Positions 7,000 through 14,395 of a stretch of 38,393 bases of DNA are shown one piece after another. How positions within the stretch are numbered: the first letter of the stretch is position 1; every line of letters starts with the position of its first letter. Origin of the DNA: Candidatus Equimonas enterica (GTDB lineage Bacteria; Bacteroidota; Bacteroidia; Bacteroidales; Bacteroidaceae); assembly GCA_018066225.1 (NCBI GenBank), contig JAGHRU010000157.1, positions 1-38,393 on the forward strand, given 5' to 3'. The notes under the pieces are model-generated. The model saw nothing but the letters and a program-made list of their open reading frames with translations. It had not been told where the DNA came from and ran no database searches. A program made the translations under genes and the position numbers.

Positions 7000-8801
7000 T
7001 CATCTGGGATCCCTCTATCGTAGCCTTTTCGCTGGGCGGCATCGTGGTGCGCTGGTACTCGCTCCTGTGGTGCATCGGCCTCTTTGCGGCTTGGTTTGTC
7101 GTGCAGCGGCTCTACCGCCATCAGCGCATCGCTGACAAGAAGTTCGAGCCCCTGTTTCTCTACTGCTTCCTCGGTGTGCTCATCGGAGCACGCCTTGGGC
7201 ACTGTCTGCTCTACGAGCCCGCCTACTTCCTCGCCCATCCCTTGGAAATGATACTGCCCATGCGCCACGACGCTGCGGGTGGCTGGCACTTCACGGGCTA
7301 TGCCGGCCTCGCCTCCCACGGCGGCACACTGGGCCTGATGCTCGCCCTTTGGCTCTATGTGCGTCGCTACAAGGTGGGGCTGCTGCGTGTGCTCGACTGC
7401 GTGGCCATCGCCACCCCTGCCACCGCCTGCTGCATCCGGCTGGGCAACCTCATGAACTCCGAGATAGTGGGCAAGGCTTGCAGCGCAGACTGGCCTTTGG
7501 GCTTTGTCTTCCAGCGTCTCGGCGAGACCTTCCCGCGCCATCCCGGCCAGCTCTACGAGGCCATGGCCTACCTCGTCTTCTTCGTCGTAGGCCTGCTCAT
7601 CTACCGTCGCCAAAGCCACCGGGTGGGTACGGGCTTCTACTTCGGCCTTTGCCTCACGAGTATCTTCACCTTCCGCTTCTTCGTGGAGTTTTTCAAGGAG
7701 GTGCAGGAGCCTTGGGAGGTGGCGATGCAGTCGGCCATTGGGCTCAACCAAGGCCAGTTGCTCTCGCTGCCCTTTGTCGCCATCGGGCTTTACTGCCTGA
7801 TGGGTGGGCGTCTGCTGCGCCGCCTGATGGCCTTCGGCGTGCTGTTCCTGTGCACAGGCTGCGGCCCAGCCAAGGACAAGGTGCGCATCAGCGTCAATAT
7901 CGATGGTGTGGAGCGCACCAACCTGCTGCTCTACGCCACGGAGAGTGCTGGCCGCGCCGCCCTTGACACCTTGAAGATAGAGGGCAGTGAAGGCCGCATA
8001 GAGTGTAGCCTCGACCAGCCGACCCTGCTCACCCTGCTCTTCCCCAACTTCACGACCCTGGTGCTCGTGGCGCGTCCGGGCGACGACATCGCGGTGCAGT
8101 GCGCCTCCTCGCGCCTGGCAGAAGCCGCTGTGACGGGCAATAACGACAACGACCTGCTCACCACGCTGCGCCAGCGCATAGCCCCGATGCGTCAAGCCGA
8201 CCGTGAACGTGAGGTGGCCACTTTCGTCCGCAGCCATGCCGAGACGATGGCGGCTGTGGCGGCCTTCGTGCAGTATTTTGCGGCTGCTGTGCCGCTCAGA
8301 GCCGAGCCTACGCGCTCGCTGCTCACGGCCTTGCAGCGCGCACAGCCCGACGACGCTGTGCTGCGCGCTGTATCCGACCGCCTCACCCCTTTGCTCGCTT
8401 CTGCCGAGGGCGCACGCTTGCCGCATTTCTCGGGCACTACGCTCTCGGGAGACAGTTTCAACAGCAAGGGCATACGCGGACGACGATCTGCCCTTGTCGT
8501 TTGGGCTTCCTGGGCAGACCGTAGTTACGCCATGCTGCGCGCCGTAGGCGAATGTCTCGCGGCGCAGCCTTCGCTCAGCGTTGTCACGGTGAGTTTCGAC
8601 ACCGAAAAGGAAAAGGCGGAGCACCTCCTCAGCAATGCCATGCTGCGCGGCGTGCCCACGCTCTGCGACACCAAGGGCATCGACTCTCCGCTCTACCGCA
8701 CCCTCGGCGTCACTGCGCTGCCCGCCGTCATCATCGTCGATAAGGCAGGCACTGTGGAGCGCGTGGTCTATGACGCGGCCGAGTTGAGAAAGTATTTGTA
8801 G
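6996..8801 (+). CDS. lgt: Prolipoprotein diacylglyceryl transferase fused to a thioredoxin-like lipoprotein domain
   Basis: A single uninterrupted frame of 601 codons. Residues 1-277 are a complete Lgt: multiple membrane segments, YAGLASHGGTLG (about 106-117) and IRLGNLMNSE (about 147-156, the family's Arg/Asn/Glu signature), ending after the last helix SLPFVAIGLYCLMGG. Lgt transfers diacylglyceryl to the lipobox cysteine of prolipoproteins at the inner membrane. Directly after comes GGRLLRRLMAFGVLFLCTGC, which reads as a lipoprotein signal peptide: basic n-region, hydrophobic core, lipobox-like CTGC. The remaining ~310 residues resemble Bacteroidetes DUF4369/AhpC-type thioredoxin-fold lipoproteins; at the active site the text is VVWASWADRS, with no CxxC. 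In-frame ATGs at 7800 and 7827, each within TGATG, could start the lipoprotein separately. Start overlaps ychF by 4 nt. The Lgt call is secure; whether the product is one chain is open. Confidence 0.88.
   Translation: MIIWDPSIVAFSLGGIVVRWYSLLWCIGLFAAWFVVQRLYRHQRIADKKFEPLFLYCFLGVLIGARLGHCLLYEPAYFLAHPLEMILPMRHDAAGGWHFTGYAGLASHGGTLGLMLALWLYVRRYKVGLLRVLDCVAIATPATACCIRLGNLMNSEIVGKACSADWPLGFVFQRLGETFPRHPGQLYEAMAYLVFFVVGLLIYRRQSHRVGTGFYFGLCLTSIFTFRFFVEFFKEVQEPWEVAMQSAIGLNQGQLLSLPFVAIGLYCLMGGRLLRRLMAFGVLFLCTGCGPAKDKVRISVNIDGVERTNLLLYATESAGRAALDTLKIEGSEGRIECSLDQPTLLTLLFPNFTTLVLVARPGDDIAVQCASSRLAEAAVTGNNDNDLLTTLRQRIAPMRQADREREVATFVRSHAETMAAVAAFVQYFAAAVPLRAEPTRSLLTALQRAQPDDAVLRAVSDRLTPLLASAEGARLPHFSGTTLSGDSFNSKGIRGRRSALVVWASWADRSYAMLRAVGECLAAQPSLSVVTVSFDTEKEKAEHLLSNAMLRGVPTLCDTKGIDSPLYRTLGVTALPAVIIVDKAGTVERVVYDAAELRKYL
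7800..7875 (+). other. Lgt/lipoprotein junction: possible internal start and lipobox
   Basis: An in-frame ATG at 7800 opens MGGRLLRRLMAFGVLFL followed by CTGCGPAKD. Another in-frame ATG lies at 7827. Both are part of TGATG, the usual stop/start overlap of coupled genes, but the TGA is out of frame with lgt. The lipid-acceptor candidate is the second cysteine of CTGC; the cysteine at -3 is an imperfect lipobox residue. Confidence 0.5.
8484..8526 (+). repeat. Probable coding copy of the dispersed repeat inside the thioredoxin-like domain
   Basis: CTGCCCTTGTCGTT (8488-8501) is identical to 14191-14204, and 13 of these bases recur at 36252-36264. GGGCAGACCGT follows at 8512-8522, so ATCTGCCC and GGGCAGA arms are both present as in the intergenic copies. 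It encodes SALVVWASWADRS, the position of the usual CxxC. Confidence 0.5.
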
Positions 8802-8823
8802 CCTCCCCCATCCACAGACGCAC

Positions 8824-9753
8824 ATGAGCATAGGACACACATTGCAGAAGGTAGGCTTCGCCCTGTGGCAGTGGCCCAAGACGCTGCTGCCTGTCAAGAA
8901 GCCACGGCTCGTCATGACCTTGCTGGTCAAGAACGAGGCCGACATCCTCGCGGCCAATCTGGAGTTTCACCATGCTATGGGTGTAGATGGCTTCATCGTC
9001 ACCGACAACAATTCGTCCGACGCCACGATGGACATCCTGCGCCAATACGAGCGCCGAGGCTGGGTGTGGCACATCATCTCGGAGCCCGCTACGGGCTACT
9101 TGCAGAAGCGTTGGGTCGATCGCATGGTATGGATGGCCAAACGCCAGTACGGTGCCGACTGGGTCATCAATGCCGATGCCGATGAGTTCTGGTGGCCACC
9201 GACGGGCAATCTGAAGGCCGGACTCGACAGCACGAGGGCTGGTGTACTGCACTGTCGGACGGTCAGCGTGTTGCCCGTAGAAGGCCAGCCGCTGAGCGCG
9301 TGGGAGGAGACCGTCAGAGCCGTAAAGCCCGAGGACGAAGCGCGCTACGGCTTGTGCCCGTTCTCCCATTATGCCCGCCAGAGAGGGAAGGTGCTGCATC
9401 GCACGGACGGCTACCTGCAAATCGCGCAGGGCAACCACAAGGTGCTGATGCTGCCAAGGGTGAAGCGCGAGAGCGACATCATCATCTACCATTACAGCCT
9501 GCGCGGCAAAGCCCACTTCATCAGCAAAATGGTGACCGGCGGCAAGGCCTATGAGGCCAATCCCTCGAAGCATGGCGGACGCCACTGGCGCTACTTCTAC
9601 GCCCTCCACAAGCAGGGACGCTTGGAGCAAGCCTACGAAGAGAGCGTCATGGGCTGTGCCCACATGGCCGAGCTGCGCCGCGATGGCTATATCGTGCACG
9701 ACAATCCTTTACCCCAATGGTTCGCGTCGCATCTTCACACACACGCCGAATAG
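8824..9753 (+). CDS. Glycosyltransferase, GT2-like (Glyco_tranf_2_4 type)
   Basis: 309 residues, beginning 22 nt after the lgt fusion. The N-terminal half carries the GT-A fold marks: LVMTLLVKNEADIL (about 29-42), IVTDNNSSDATMDIL (about 58-72) and the metal-binding DxD-type box VINADADEFWWP (about 113-124). Later parts include HYSLRGKAHFISKMVTGGK. No membrane segments, so it is cytoplasmic or peripheral. This family (PF13704-like) acts in surface-glycan assembly, but donor and acceptor cannot be read from the sequence. It is followed after 7 nt by a fucosyltransferase-like gene, so the two probably work on the same glycan, perhaps lipopolysaccharide side chains. Start ATG 8824 precedes the first beta strand by a reasonable distance. 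Confidence 0.85.
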   Translation: MSIGHTLQKVGFALWQWPKTLLPVKKPRLVMTLLVKNEADILAANLEFHHAMGVDGFIVTDNNSSDATMDILRQYERRGWVWHIISEPATGYLQKRWVDRMVWMAKRQYGADWVINADADEFWWPPTGNLKAGLDSTRAGVLHCRTVSVLPVEGQPLSAWEETVRAVKPEDEARYGLCPFSHYARQRGKVLHRTDGYLQIAQGNHKVLMLPRVKRESDIIIYHYSLRGKAHFISKMVTGGKAYEANPSKHGGRHWRYFYALHKQGRLEQAYEESVMGCAHMAELRRDGYIVHDNPLPQWFASHLHTHAE

Positions 9754-9760
9754 TCCTACC

Positions 9761-10615
9761 ATGAGATTGATTAAGATGATTGGCGGATTGGGCAACCAGA
9801 TGTTTATCTATGCGCTCTATGTGGCCATGAAAAAGCGGTTTCCCGACACCTACATAGACCTTTCCGACATGGTGCACTACCATGTGCACAATGGCTACGA
9901 GCTGCACCGCATCTTCTCTTTGCCCGCCGACGAAGTATGCCTCCCGCAGTGGGTGAAGAAAGTCGCGGAGTTCCTTTGCTTCAAGACGATACTGGAGCGC
10001 AAGCAAAATCTCGAAACGCTGGAAGCCTACCGCAAGACCTATGCCTGGCCGTTGCTCTACTTCAAGGGCTTCTATCAGGACGAGCGGTATTTCGCTGACT
10101 GTGCGGCAGAAATCAGGGCGGCCTTCCGTTTCGACACGACGCTATCCAATGAGCCGACACAAGCCCTGCTGGCCCAGATCGACAGCGACCCCCGTGCCGT
10201 CAGCCTGCATGTGCGCCGAGGCGACTATCTGCTATCCAAGCACTATCGAGAGAGTGGGTGCGTGTGTCAGAAGGGCTACTACCAGCGCGCTGTGGCGCGT
10301 ATGCTCGCGCTCAGGCCCGATGCCCATTTCTATGTGTTCAGCGACGACATCGCATGGGTCAGGGCAAGTCTCTCTCTGCCAAGCGAGAGCGTCTTTGTGG
10401 ATTGCAACCACGGCAACGACGCGTGGCAGGACATGCTGCTCATGAGCCACTGCCGCCATCATGTCATCTGCAACAGCACCTTCTCGTGGTGGGGCGCATG
10501 GCTCAATGCCGACCCGCACAAGATAGTAGTGTGTCCCGAGCGTTGGCAAGCCAGCGAGGCGATGCCATCGCGCCTTATCCTCGCGCCGTGGCAGCGCGTG
10601 GCGGCCGACTGCTGA
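9761..10615 (+). CDS. Alpha-1,2-fucosyltransferase-like protein (GT11)
   Basis: The start is the ATG at 9761, giving MRLIKMIGGLGNQMFIYAL, the hallmark GLGNQxFxYA N-terminus of GT11; it lies 7 nt after the preceding stop. 284 residues, the family's usual size. VSLHVRRGDYL at about 147-157 is the HxRRxDY GDP-fucose-binding motif I, and ICNSTFSWWGAWLN (about 240-253) is the conserved C-terminal box. Known members transfer fucose from GDP-fucose to galactose on capsules, O-antigens or blood-group-like structures. No GDP-fucose synthesis genes (gmd, fcl, fkp) are in the window, so the donor must come from elsewhere. Exact linkage and acceptor are inferred only from the family. Confidence 0.9.
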   Translation: MRLIKMIGGLGNQMFIYALYVAMKKRFPDTYIDLSDMVHYHVHNGYELHRIFSLPADEVCLPQWVKKVAEFLCFKTILERKQNLETLEAYRKTYAWPLLYFKGFYQDERYFADCAAEIRAAFRFDTTLSNEPTQALLAQIDSDPRAVSLHVRRGDYLLSKHYRESGCVCQKGYYQRAVARMLALRPDAHFYVFSDDIAWVRASLSLPSESVFVDCNHGNDAWQDMLLMSHCRHHVICNSTFSWWGAWLNADPHKIVVCPERWQASEAMPSRLILAPWQRVAADC

Positions 10616-10637
10616 GAAGCACCGCCCCTGCAAGATG

Positions 10638-10704
10638 TACGACTTTCGGGCAAAAGGGCCAAACTTTCCCATCGAAAGAGCCATTAAGTCAAAAGAAAGT
10701 CGTA
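10638..10704. promoter_or_regulatory. Inverted repeat around the LRR gene promoter
   Basis: TACGACTTTC (10638-10647) is the exact reverse complement of GAAAGTCGTA (10695-10704). The right arm overlaps the -7 promoter element by two bases. It could be an operator pair or, at the RNA level, a terminator of the upstream glycosyltransferase genes. Confidence 0.35.
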
Positions 10705-10710
10705 ACTTTG
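10703..10710 (+). promoter_or_regulatory. -7 promoter element (TAACTTTG) for the LRR gene
   Basis: A perfect TAnnTTTG match 35 nt before the ATG at 10745, in a 129-nt gap that is visibly more A/T-rich than its surroundings. No convincing -33 TTTG at the usual distance. Confidence 0.6.
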
Positions 10711-10744
10711 CAGCCCACACAAAATACAGAACATTAACACACTT

Positions 10745-11926
10745 ATGACACAGAACGAGAACATTATCGCCGAGGGCGCGTATGCCTATGACGACCAACT
10801 CACCGAACTGACCATTGACGAAGGCGTGACCACGATAGACGCTCGTGCCTTCAAGGGCTGCTCCGCCCTGTCCTCCATCACACTGCCCTCCACGCTGCGC
10901 AAGATAGGCGAGCAGGCCTTCCAGGACTGCACTGCGCTCACGGCCATTCATCTGCCCGAGAGCCTGGAAAGCATCGACCGCCGCGCCTTCAAGGGCTGCA
11001 CCCATCTCCACGACATCCGCCTGCCGGAGGGCGTACACGAAGTGCGCAGCAAGGCTTTCCAGCACTGCACGAGCCTCACTGCCATCCGCCTGCCCGAGCA
11101 CTTGCAGCACCTTGGCGAAGGCGTCTTCGCAGGCTGCACTGCGCTCGGCCAGGTACATCTGCCCGCCACCCTCCACAGTCTCGGCGCAGAGACCTTCGAA
11201 GACTGCATCTCGCTCCGCGCCCTCGCGCTGCCCGCCACCTTGCAACGCATTGGCACCAACGCCTTCCGCCGTTGCACCGCGCTTGGCAGCATCGACCTGC
11301 CCCACGGCTTGAAGAAGATAGAGCACGGCGCGTTTGCCCACTGCGAGAGCCTCGCTGCCATCGCCATCCCTGCCGATACGGAGCACATTGAGAAGGGCGC
11401 TTTCGCCCACTGCGCTGCGCTCAGCAGCATCAGCGTCGCGTCCAGCAATCCGCACTACTGTGCGCCCCACGACTGCCAAGCCATCGTGGAGCGTGCCACC
11501 CATACGCTCATCGTGGGCTGCGCCGCCACCATCGTCCCTGCCGACATCAGCAAGATAGAGCGTTATGCCTTCAAGGGCTGCACTGCACTCACCCGCCTCG
11601 ACCTGCCGCGCGGCTTACGCCATATCGGCGGCTATGCTTTCGCCGACTGCACCAGCCTCCGTGAGGTGACGCTGCCCAAGGGCTTGCGCCACATCGGCAG
11701 CCACACCTTCGAGCGCTGCTACGCCCTGGAGCACCTCCGCCTGCCGCGCAGTGTGCACCACCTCGGGCACAAGGCTCTGTCCGACTGCACAGGGCTTGCC
11801 ACCATCTCCGTATGGCGGGCGCGTCTGCTCACCGATGCCGCCCTGCCCGCCACCACCCGCATCACGGCACGCCGCCCCTTGGAGCACTTCTGGCGCGCCT
11901 TCGTGTCGCTCTTCCGTCACCGCTAA
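10745..11926 (+). CDS. BspA-type leucine-rich repeat protein without signal peptide
   Basis: 393 residues made almost wholly of about 23-residue LRR_5/TpLRR repeats of the form 'AFxGCxxLxxIxLPxxLxxIGxx' (for example AFKGCSALSSITLPSTL, then IGEQAFQDCTAL). About twelve repeats lie before and four or five after a spacer (about 235-265: SSNPHYCAPHDC, then HTLIVGCAATIVPADISKIE) that is typical of BspA proteins. There is no signal peptide, lipobox or C-terminal sorting tail: the protein opens MTQNENIIAEGAYAYDDQL, directly at a repeat, and ends in a basic segment (LEHFWRAFVSLFRHR). Relatives are usually surface adhesins, so this one is either cytoplasmic or a truncated export version. Own promoter at 10703. 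Near-identical codon blocks between repeats make it prone to copy-number change. Confidence 0.85.
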   Translation: MTQNENIIAEGAYAYDDQLTELTIDEGVTTIDARAFKGCSALSSITLPSTLRKIGEQAFQDCTALTAIHLPESLESIDRRAFKGCTHLHDIRLPEGVHEVRSKAFQHCTSLTAIRLPEHLQHLGEGVFAGCTALGQVHLPATLHSLGAETFEDCISLRALALPATLQRIGTNAFRRCTALGSIDLPHGLKKIEHGAFAHCESLAAIAIPADTEHIEKGAFAHCAALSSISVASSNPHYCAPHDCQAIVERATHTLIVGCAATIVPADISKIERYAFKGCTALTRLDLPRGLRHIGGYAFADCTSLREVTLPKGLRHIGSHTFERCYALEHLRLPRSVHHLGHKALSDCTGLATISVWRARLLTDAALPATTRITARRPLEHFWRAFVSLFRHR

Positions 11927-11991
11927 AAAGAGGTGCAACGCTGGACATCTTTTTCTTACAGATGGATGAGCATCATGTCGGACTTTTTGCG

Positions 11992-11999
11992 TATCTTTG
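11992..11999 (+). promoter_or_regulatory. -7 promoter element (TATCTTTG) for the M3 peptidase gene
   Basis: TATCTTTG matches TAnnTTTG and is 24 nt before the ATG at 12023, supporting that start. Just upstream a short A/T stem (AAAAAGA 11925-11931 with TCTTTTT 11948-11954) may end the LRR transcript. Confidence 0.55.
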
Positions 12000-12022
12000 C
12001 CGCGAATAACACATCACACCCT

Positions 12023-14152
12023 ATGAAACTACCCAAACCCCTGCTTTCCGCTGTGGCGACGACGCTCGTCTTGGCGGGATGTGCAACTGCAACAATGACG
12101 GACAATCCACAACAGCAATCAGCCAACAAGTTGCTCACCGAGAGCCCAAACCGCCACGGCATCGAGTCGTTTGGCGAAATCACCACCGACGACTACCGCG
12201 AAGCCTTGCAGGAGGGCATGCGAGAGCAGAAGGCCGAGATACAGGCCATCGTAGAGAGCAAGGAAAGCCCGACCTTTGCCAACACCATCGAGCCGATGGA
12301 CAAGAGCGGCAAACTCCTCAGGCGTGCCATGATGCCCTTCGAGGCACTCGACAACAGCAATTCCACGGCGGCCTCGCAAGCCTTGGCCGAAGAGATGGCA
12401 CCACTGCTCTCTGCCCATAGCGACAAGATCTACATGAACGACGCGCTCTTTCGGCGTGTGAAGCAGGTGTATGACGACAAGCCCGCCGGGCTGACACACG
12501 AGCAGACACGCGCCTTGGAGGAAATCTACAAGTCCTTCGTGCGCAGTGGTGCCAACCTGAGTGCGGCCGACAAGGCGCGCCTCATGGCCCTCAATCAGGA
12601 GATCAGCACGCTGGAGATACAGTTTGAGCAGAACCTGCTGCATGAGACCAACAATACCTTCGTCGTGGTAGATAGGCTGGAGGATCTCGCGGGTCTGCCC
12701 CAAGCCAATATCGATCGCGCTGCCGACATGGCCAAGCAGCAGGGACAGGAGGGCAAGTGGGCGTTCAACATGCAGCGCGCTTCGTGCAATCCCGTCTTGC
12801 AGTATTGCAGCAACCGCGAACTGCGCCGCCGCATCTACGACGCCTACTACAACCGTGGTAACGCAGGCGGCGCGCACGACAACAAAGCCATCTGCGCCCG
12901 TCTGGTACGCCTCCGCCTGGAGCGCGCCAAGTTGATGGGCTTTGACAACTGCGCCGCCCAGATACTGGACAAGCGCATGGCCAAGCGCCCCGAGGCCGTG
13001 TATGCCCTGCTCGACCAGATATGGGAGCCGGCCGTGAAGAAGGCGCGCGAAGAACTATCCGACATTCGCGAGGAGATGCTCAAAGACGGTCTCGACTGCG
13101 AGCCCGAAGGCTGGGATTATGCCTACTACGCCGACCGCGCCCGCAAGGCACGCTTCGACTTTGACGAGAAAGAGGCCTCGCAATACTTTGAAATCCACAA
13201 CGTGCTCCGCGGCATCTTCTATGTGGCAAACAAACTCTACGGCGTGACCTTCAAGGAGGTGACGCCCGACGTGCCGGCCTACGAAGCCACGGCACAGGCC
13301 TGGGAGGTCTATGACAAGGACGGCAGCCTGCTGGCCGTATTCTACAGCGACTACTACCCGCGCGACGGTAAGCGTGCCGGCGCATGGTGCACCCACTTCC
13401 GCAGCCAGAGTTATGCCGACGGCAAGCGCGTAGAGCCCGTGGTGGTCAATGTGTGCAGTATGACGCCTCCCTCGGCCGACATGCCTGCCTTGCAGAGCAT
13501 CGACAATGTCCAGACGATGTTTCACGAGTTTGGCCACGCTCTGCACGGCTTCATGCGAGACGTCAATTACGAGGCCGTGGGCGATGTGGAGCGCGACTTC
13601 GTAGAACTGCCCTCGCAAATCAACGAGCATTGGGCCATGGAGCCCGAAGTGCTGGCCGTCTATGCCAAGCACTACAAGACGGGCGAGGTGATGCCCGAAG
13701 CACTCGTAAGCAAGATAGAGGAGAGCGGCAAGTATGGCCAGGGCTTTGCCACCGTGGAATACCTCGCCGCCTCCTACGTCGATATGGATCTCCACACCCT
13801 GACCTCGGTGCCTGATGACCTCGACGTGATGCAGTTTGAAGAGGAGAAAATGGCCGCCCGTGGCATTCCCCGTCAGATACTGCCGCGCTACCGTGTGACC
13901 AATTTCAGCCACACGATGGGTGGTGGCTACACGGCTGGCTACTACTCCTACATCTGGGCCGAAGTGCTCGATGCCGATGGCTTTGAAGCCTTCAAGGAGA
14001 CCGGCGACATCTTCAACCAGGAAGTGGCCGACCGCTTCCGCCGCTATGTCCTCACCCCGGGCGGCATCGATGACGGCATGACGATGTATAAGCGGTTCCG
14101 TGGTGCCGAGCCCAAGATAGACGCTCTGCTCAAAGGCCGCGGCTTGAAGTAA
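12023..14152 (+). CDS. M3 family oligopeptidase / peptidyl-dipeptidase (Dcp-like) lipoprotein
   Basis: The start is the ATG at 12023, giving MKLPKPLLSAVATTLVLAGC with lipobox LAGC; an in-frame upstream ATG at 11933 would place the promoter inside the gene. The 709-residue product has the thermolysin-like zinc motif FHEFGHALHG (about residue 500) with the downstream glutamate region VELPSQINEHW, diagnostic of the M3 family (Dcp, oligopeptidase A). VERDF, GGGYTAGYYSYIWAEVLDADGF and the C-terminal PGGIDDGM are further family boxes. Established activity: zinc-dependent cleavage of short peptides, Dcp releasing C-terminal dipeptides. The lipoprotein signal places it in the periplasm or outer membrane, so a peptide-nutrition role is likely. 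It is a single-gene unit with its own promoter and a strong hairpin after it (14167-14244). Confidence 0.92.
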   Translation: MKLPKPLLSAVATTLVLAGCATATMTDNPQQQSANKLLTESPNRHGIESFGEITTDDYREALQEGMREQKAEIQAIVESKESPTFANTIEPMDKSGKLLRRAMMPFEALDNSNSTAASQALAEEMAPLLSAHSDKIYMNDALFRRVKQVYDDKPAGLTHEQTRALEEIYKSFVRSGANLSAADKARLMALNQEISTLEIQFEQNLLHETNNTFVVVDRLEDLAGLPQANIDRAADMAKQQGQEGKWAFNMQRASCNPVLQYCSNRELRRRIYDAYYNRGNAGGAHDNKAICARLVRLRLERAKLMGFDNCAAQILDKRMAKRPEAVYALLDQIWEPAVKKAREELSDIREEMLKDGLDCEPEGWDYAYYADRARKARFDFDEKEASQYFEIHNVLRGIFYVANKLYGVTFKEVTPDVPAYEATAQAWEVYDKDGSLLAVFYSDYYPRDGKRAGAWCTHFRSQSYADGKRVEPVVVNVCSMTPPSADMPALQSIDNVQTMFHEFGHALHGFMRDVNYEAVGDVERDFVELPSQINEHWAMEPEVLAVYAKHYKTGEVMPEALVSKIEESGKYGQGFATVEYLAASYVDMDLHTLTSVPDDLDVMQFEEEKMAARGIPRQILPRYRVTNFSHTMGGGYTAGYYSYIWAEVLDADGFEAFKETGDIFNQEVADRFRRYVLTPGGIDDGMTMYKRFRGAEPKIDALLKGRGLK

Positions 14153-14166
14153 ATCACACAAAACCC

Positions 14167-14244
14167 GTCTGCCCTCACAGGAAAAACTATCTGCCCTTGT
14201 CGTTAAGACGATGAGGGCAGATAGTTTTTCCTGTGAGAGCAGAC
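14167..14244. terminator. Long bidirectional hairpin; copy 2 of the dispersed repeat
   Basis: The arms 14174-14197 and 14214-14237 are perfectly complementary over 24 bp; GTCTGC (14167-14172) and GCAGAC (14239-14244) extend the stem past one mismatch. The inner part CTATCTGCCC/GGGCAGATAG is flanked by AAAAA and TTTTT, so it can act as an intrinsic terminator in both directions. A small inner stem TCGT/ACGA caps the loop. CTGCCCTTGTCGTT (14191-14204) recurs in other copies. Confidence 0.75.
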
Positions 14245-14293
14245 CGTGAGAAGGCCTTTGTTGTGTGCTTTTAGGTAGCCGAGAAATTCATTT

Positions 14294-14336
14294 TTTGGAA
14301 TTTTCGTAGAGATATCAGTTATTTTTGCTAAATTTG
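14294..14336 (+). promoter_or_regulatory. Promoter region of the flippase-polymerase-GT4 unit
   Basis: TTTG at 14294-14297 is followed after 22 nt by TATTTTTG (14320-14327); a second, better TAnnTTTG match, TAAATTTG, lies at 14329-14336. The segment is strikingly A/T-rich. Start codon at 14396, so the leader would be about 50-65 nt. Confidence 0.55.
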
Positions 14337-14395
14337 CAAAAATTTTGCGGAGTCTGTCCCACAACTTCGCACCTGCCAGCCCCACTGATTACGGT

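Noticed and set aside
6951..8957. 668-codon frame antisense to lgt
   Set aside because: His/Glu-rich shadow of the Lgt fusion; the plus strand shows clear membrane helices and Lgt motifs.
11933..12022. Upstream ATG at 11933 as start of the M3 peptidase
   Set aside because: It would bury the TATCTTTG promoter element and move the lipoprotein signal peptide 30 residues into the protein.
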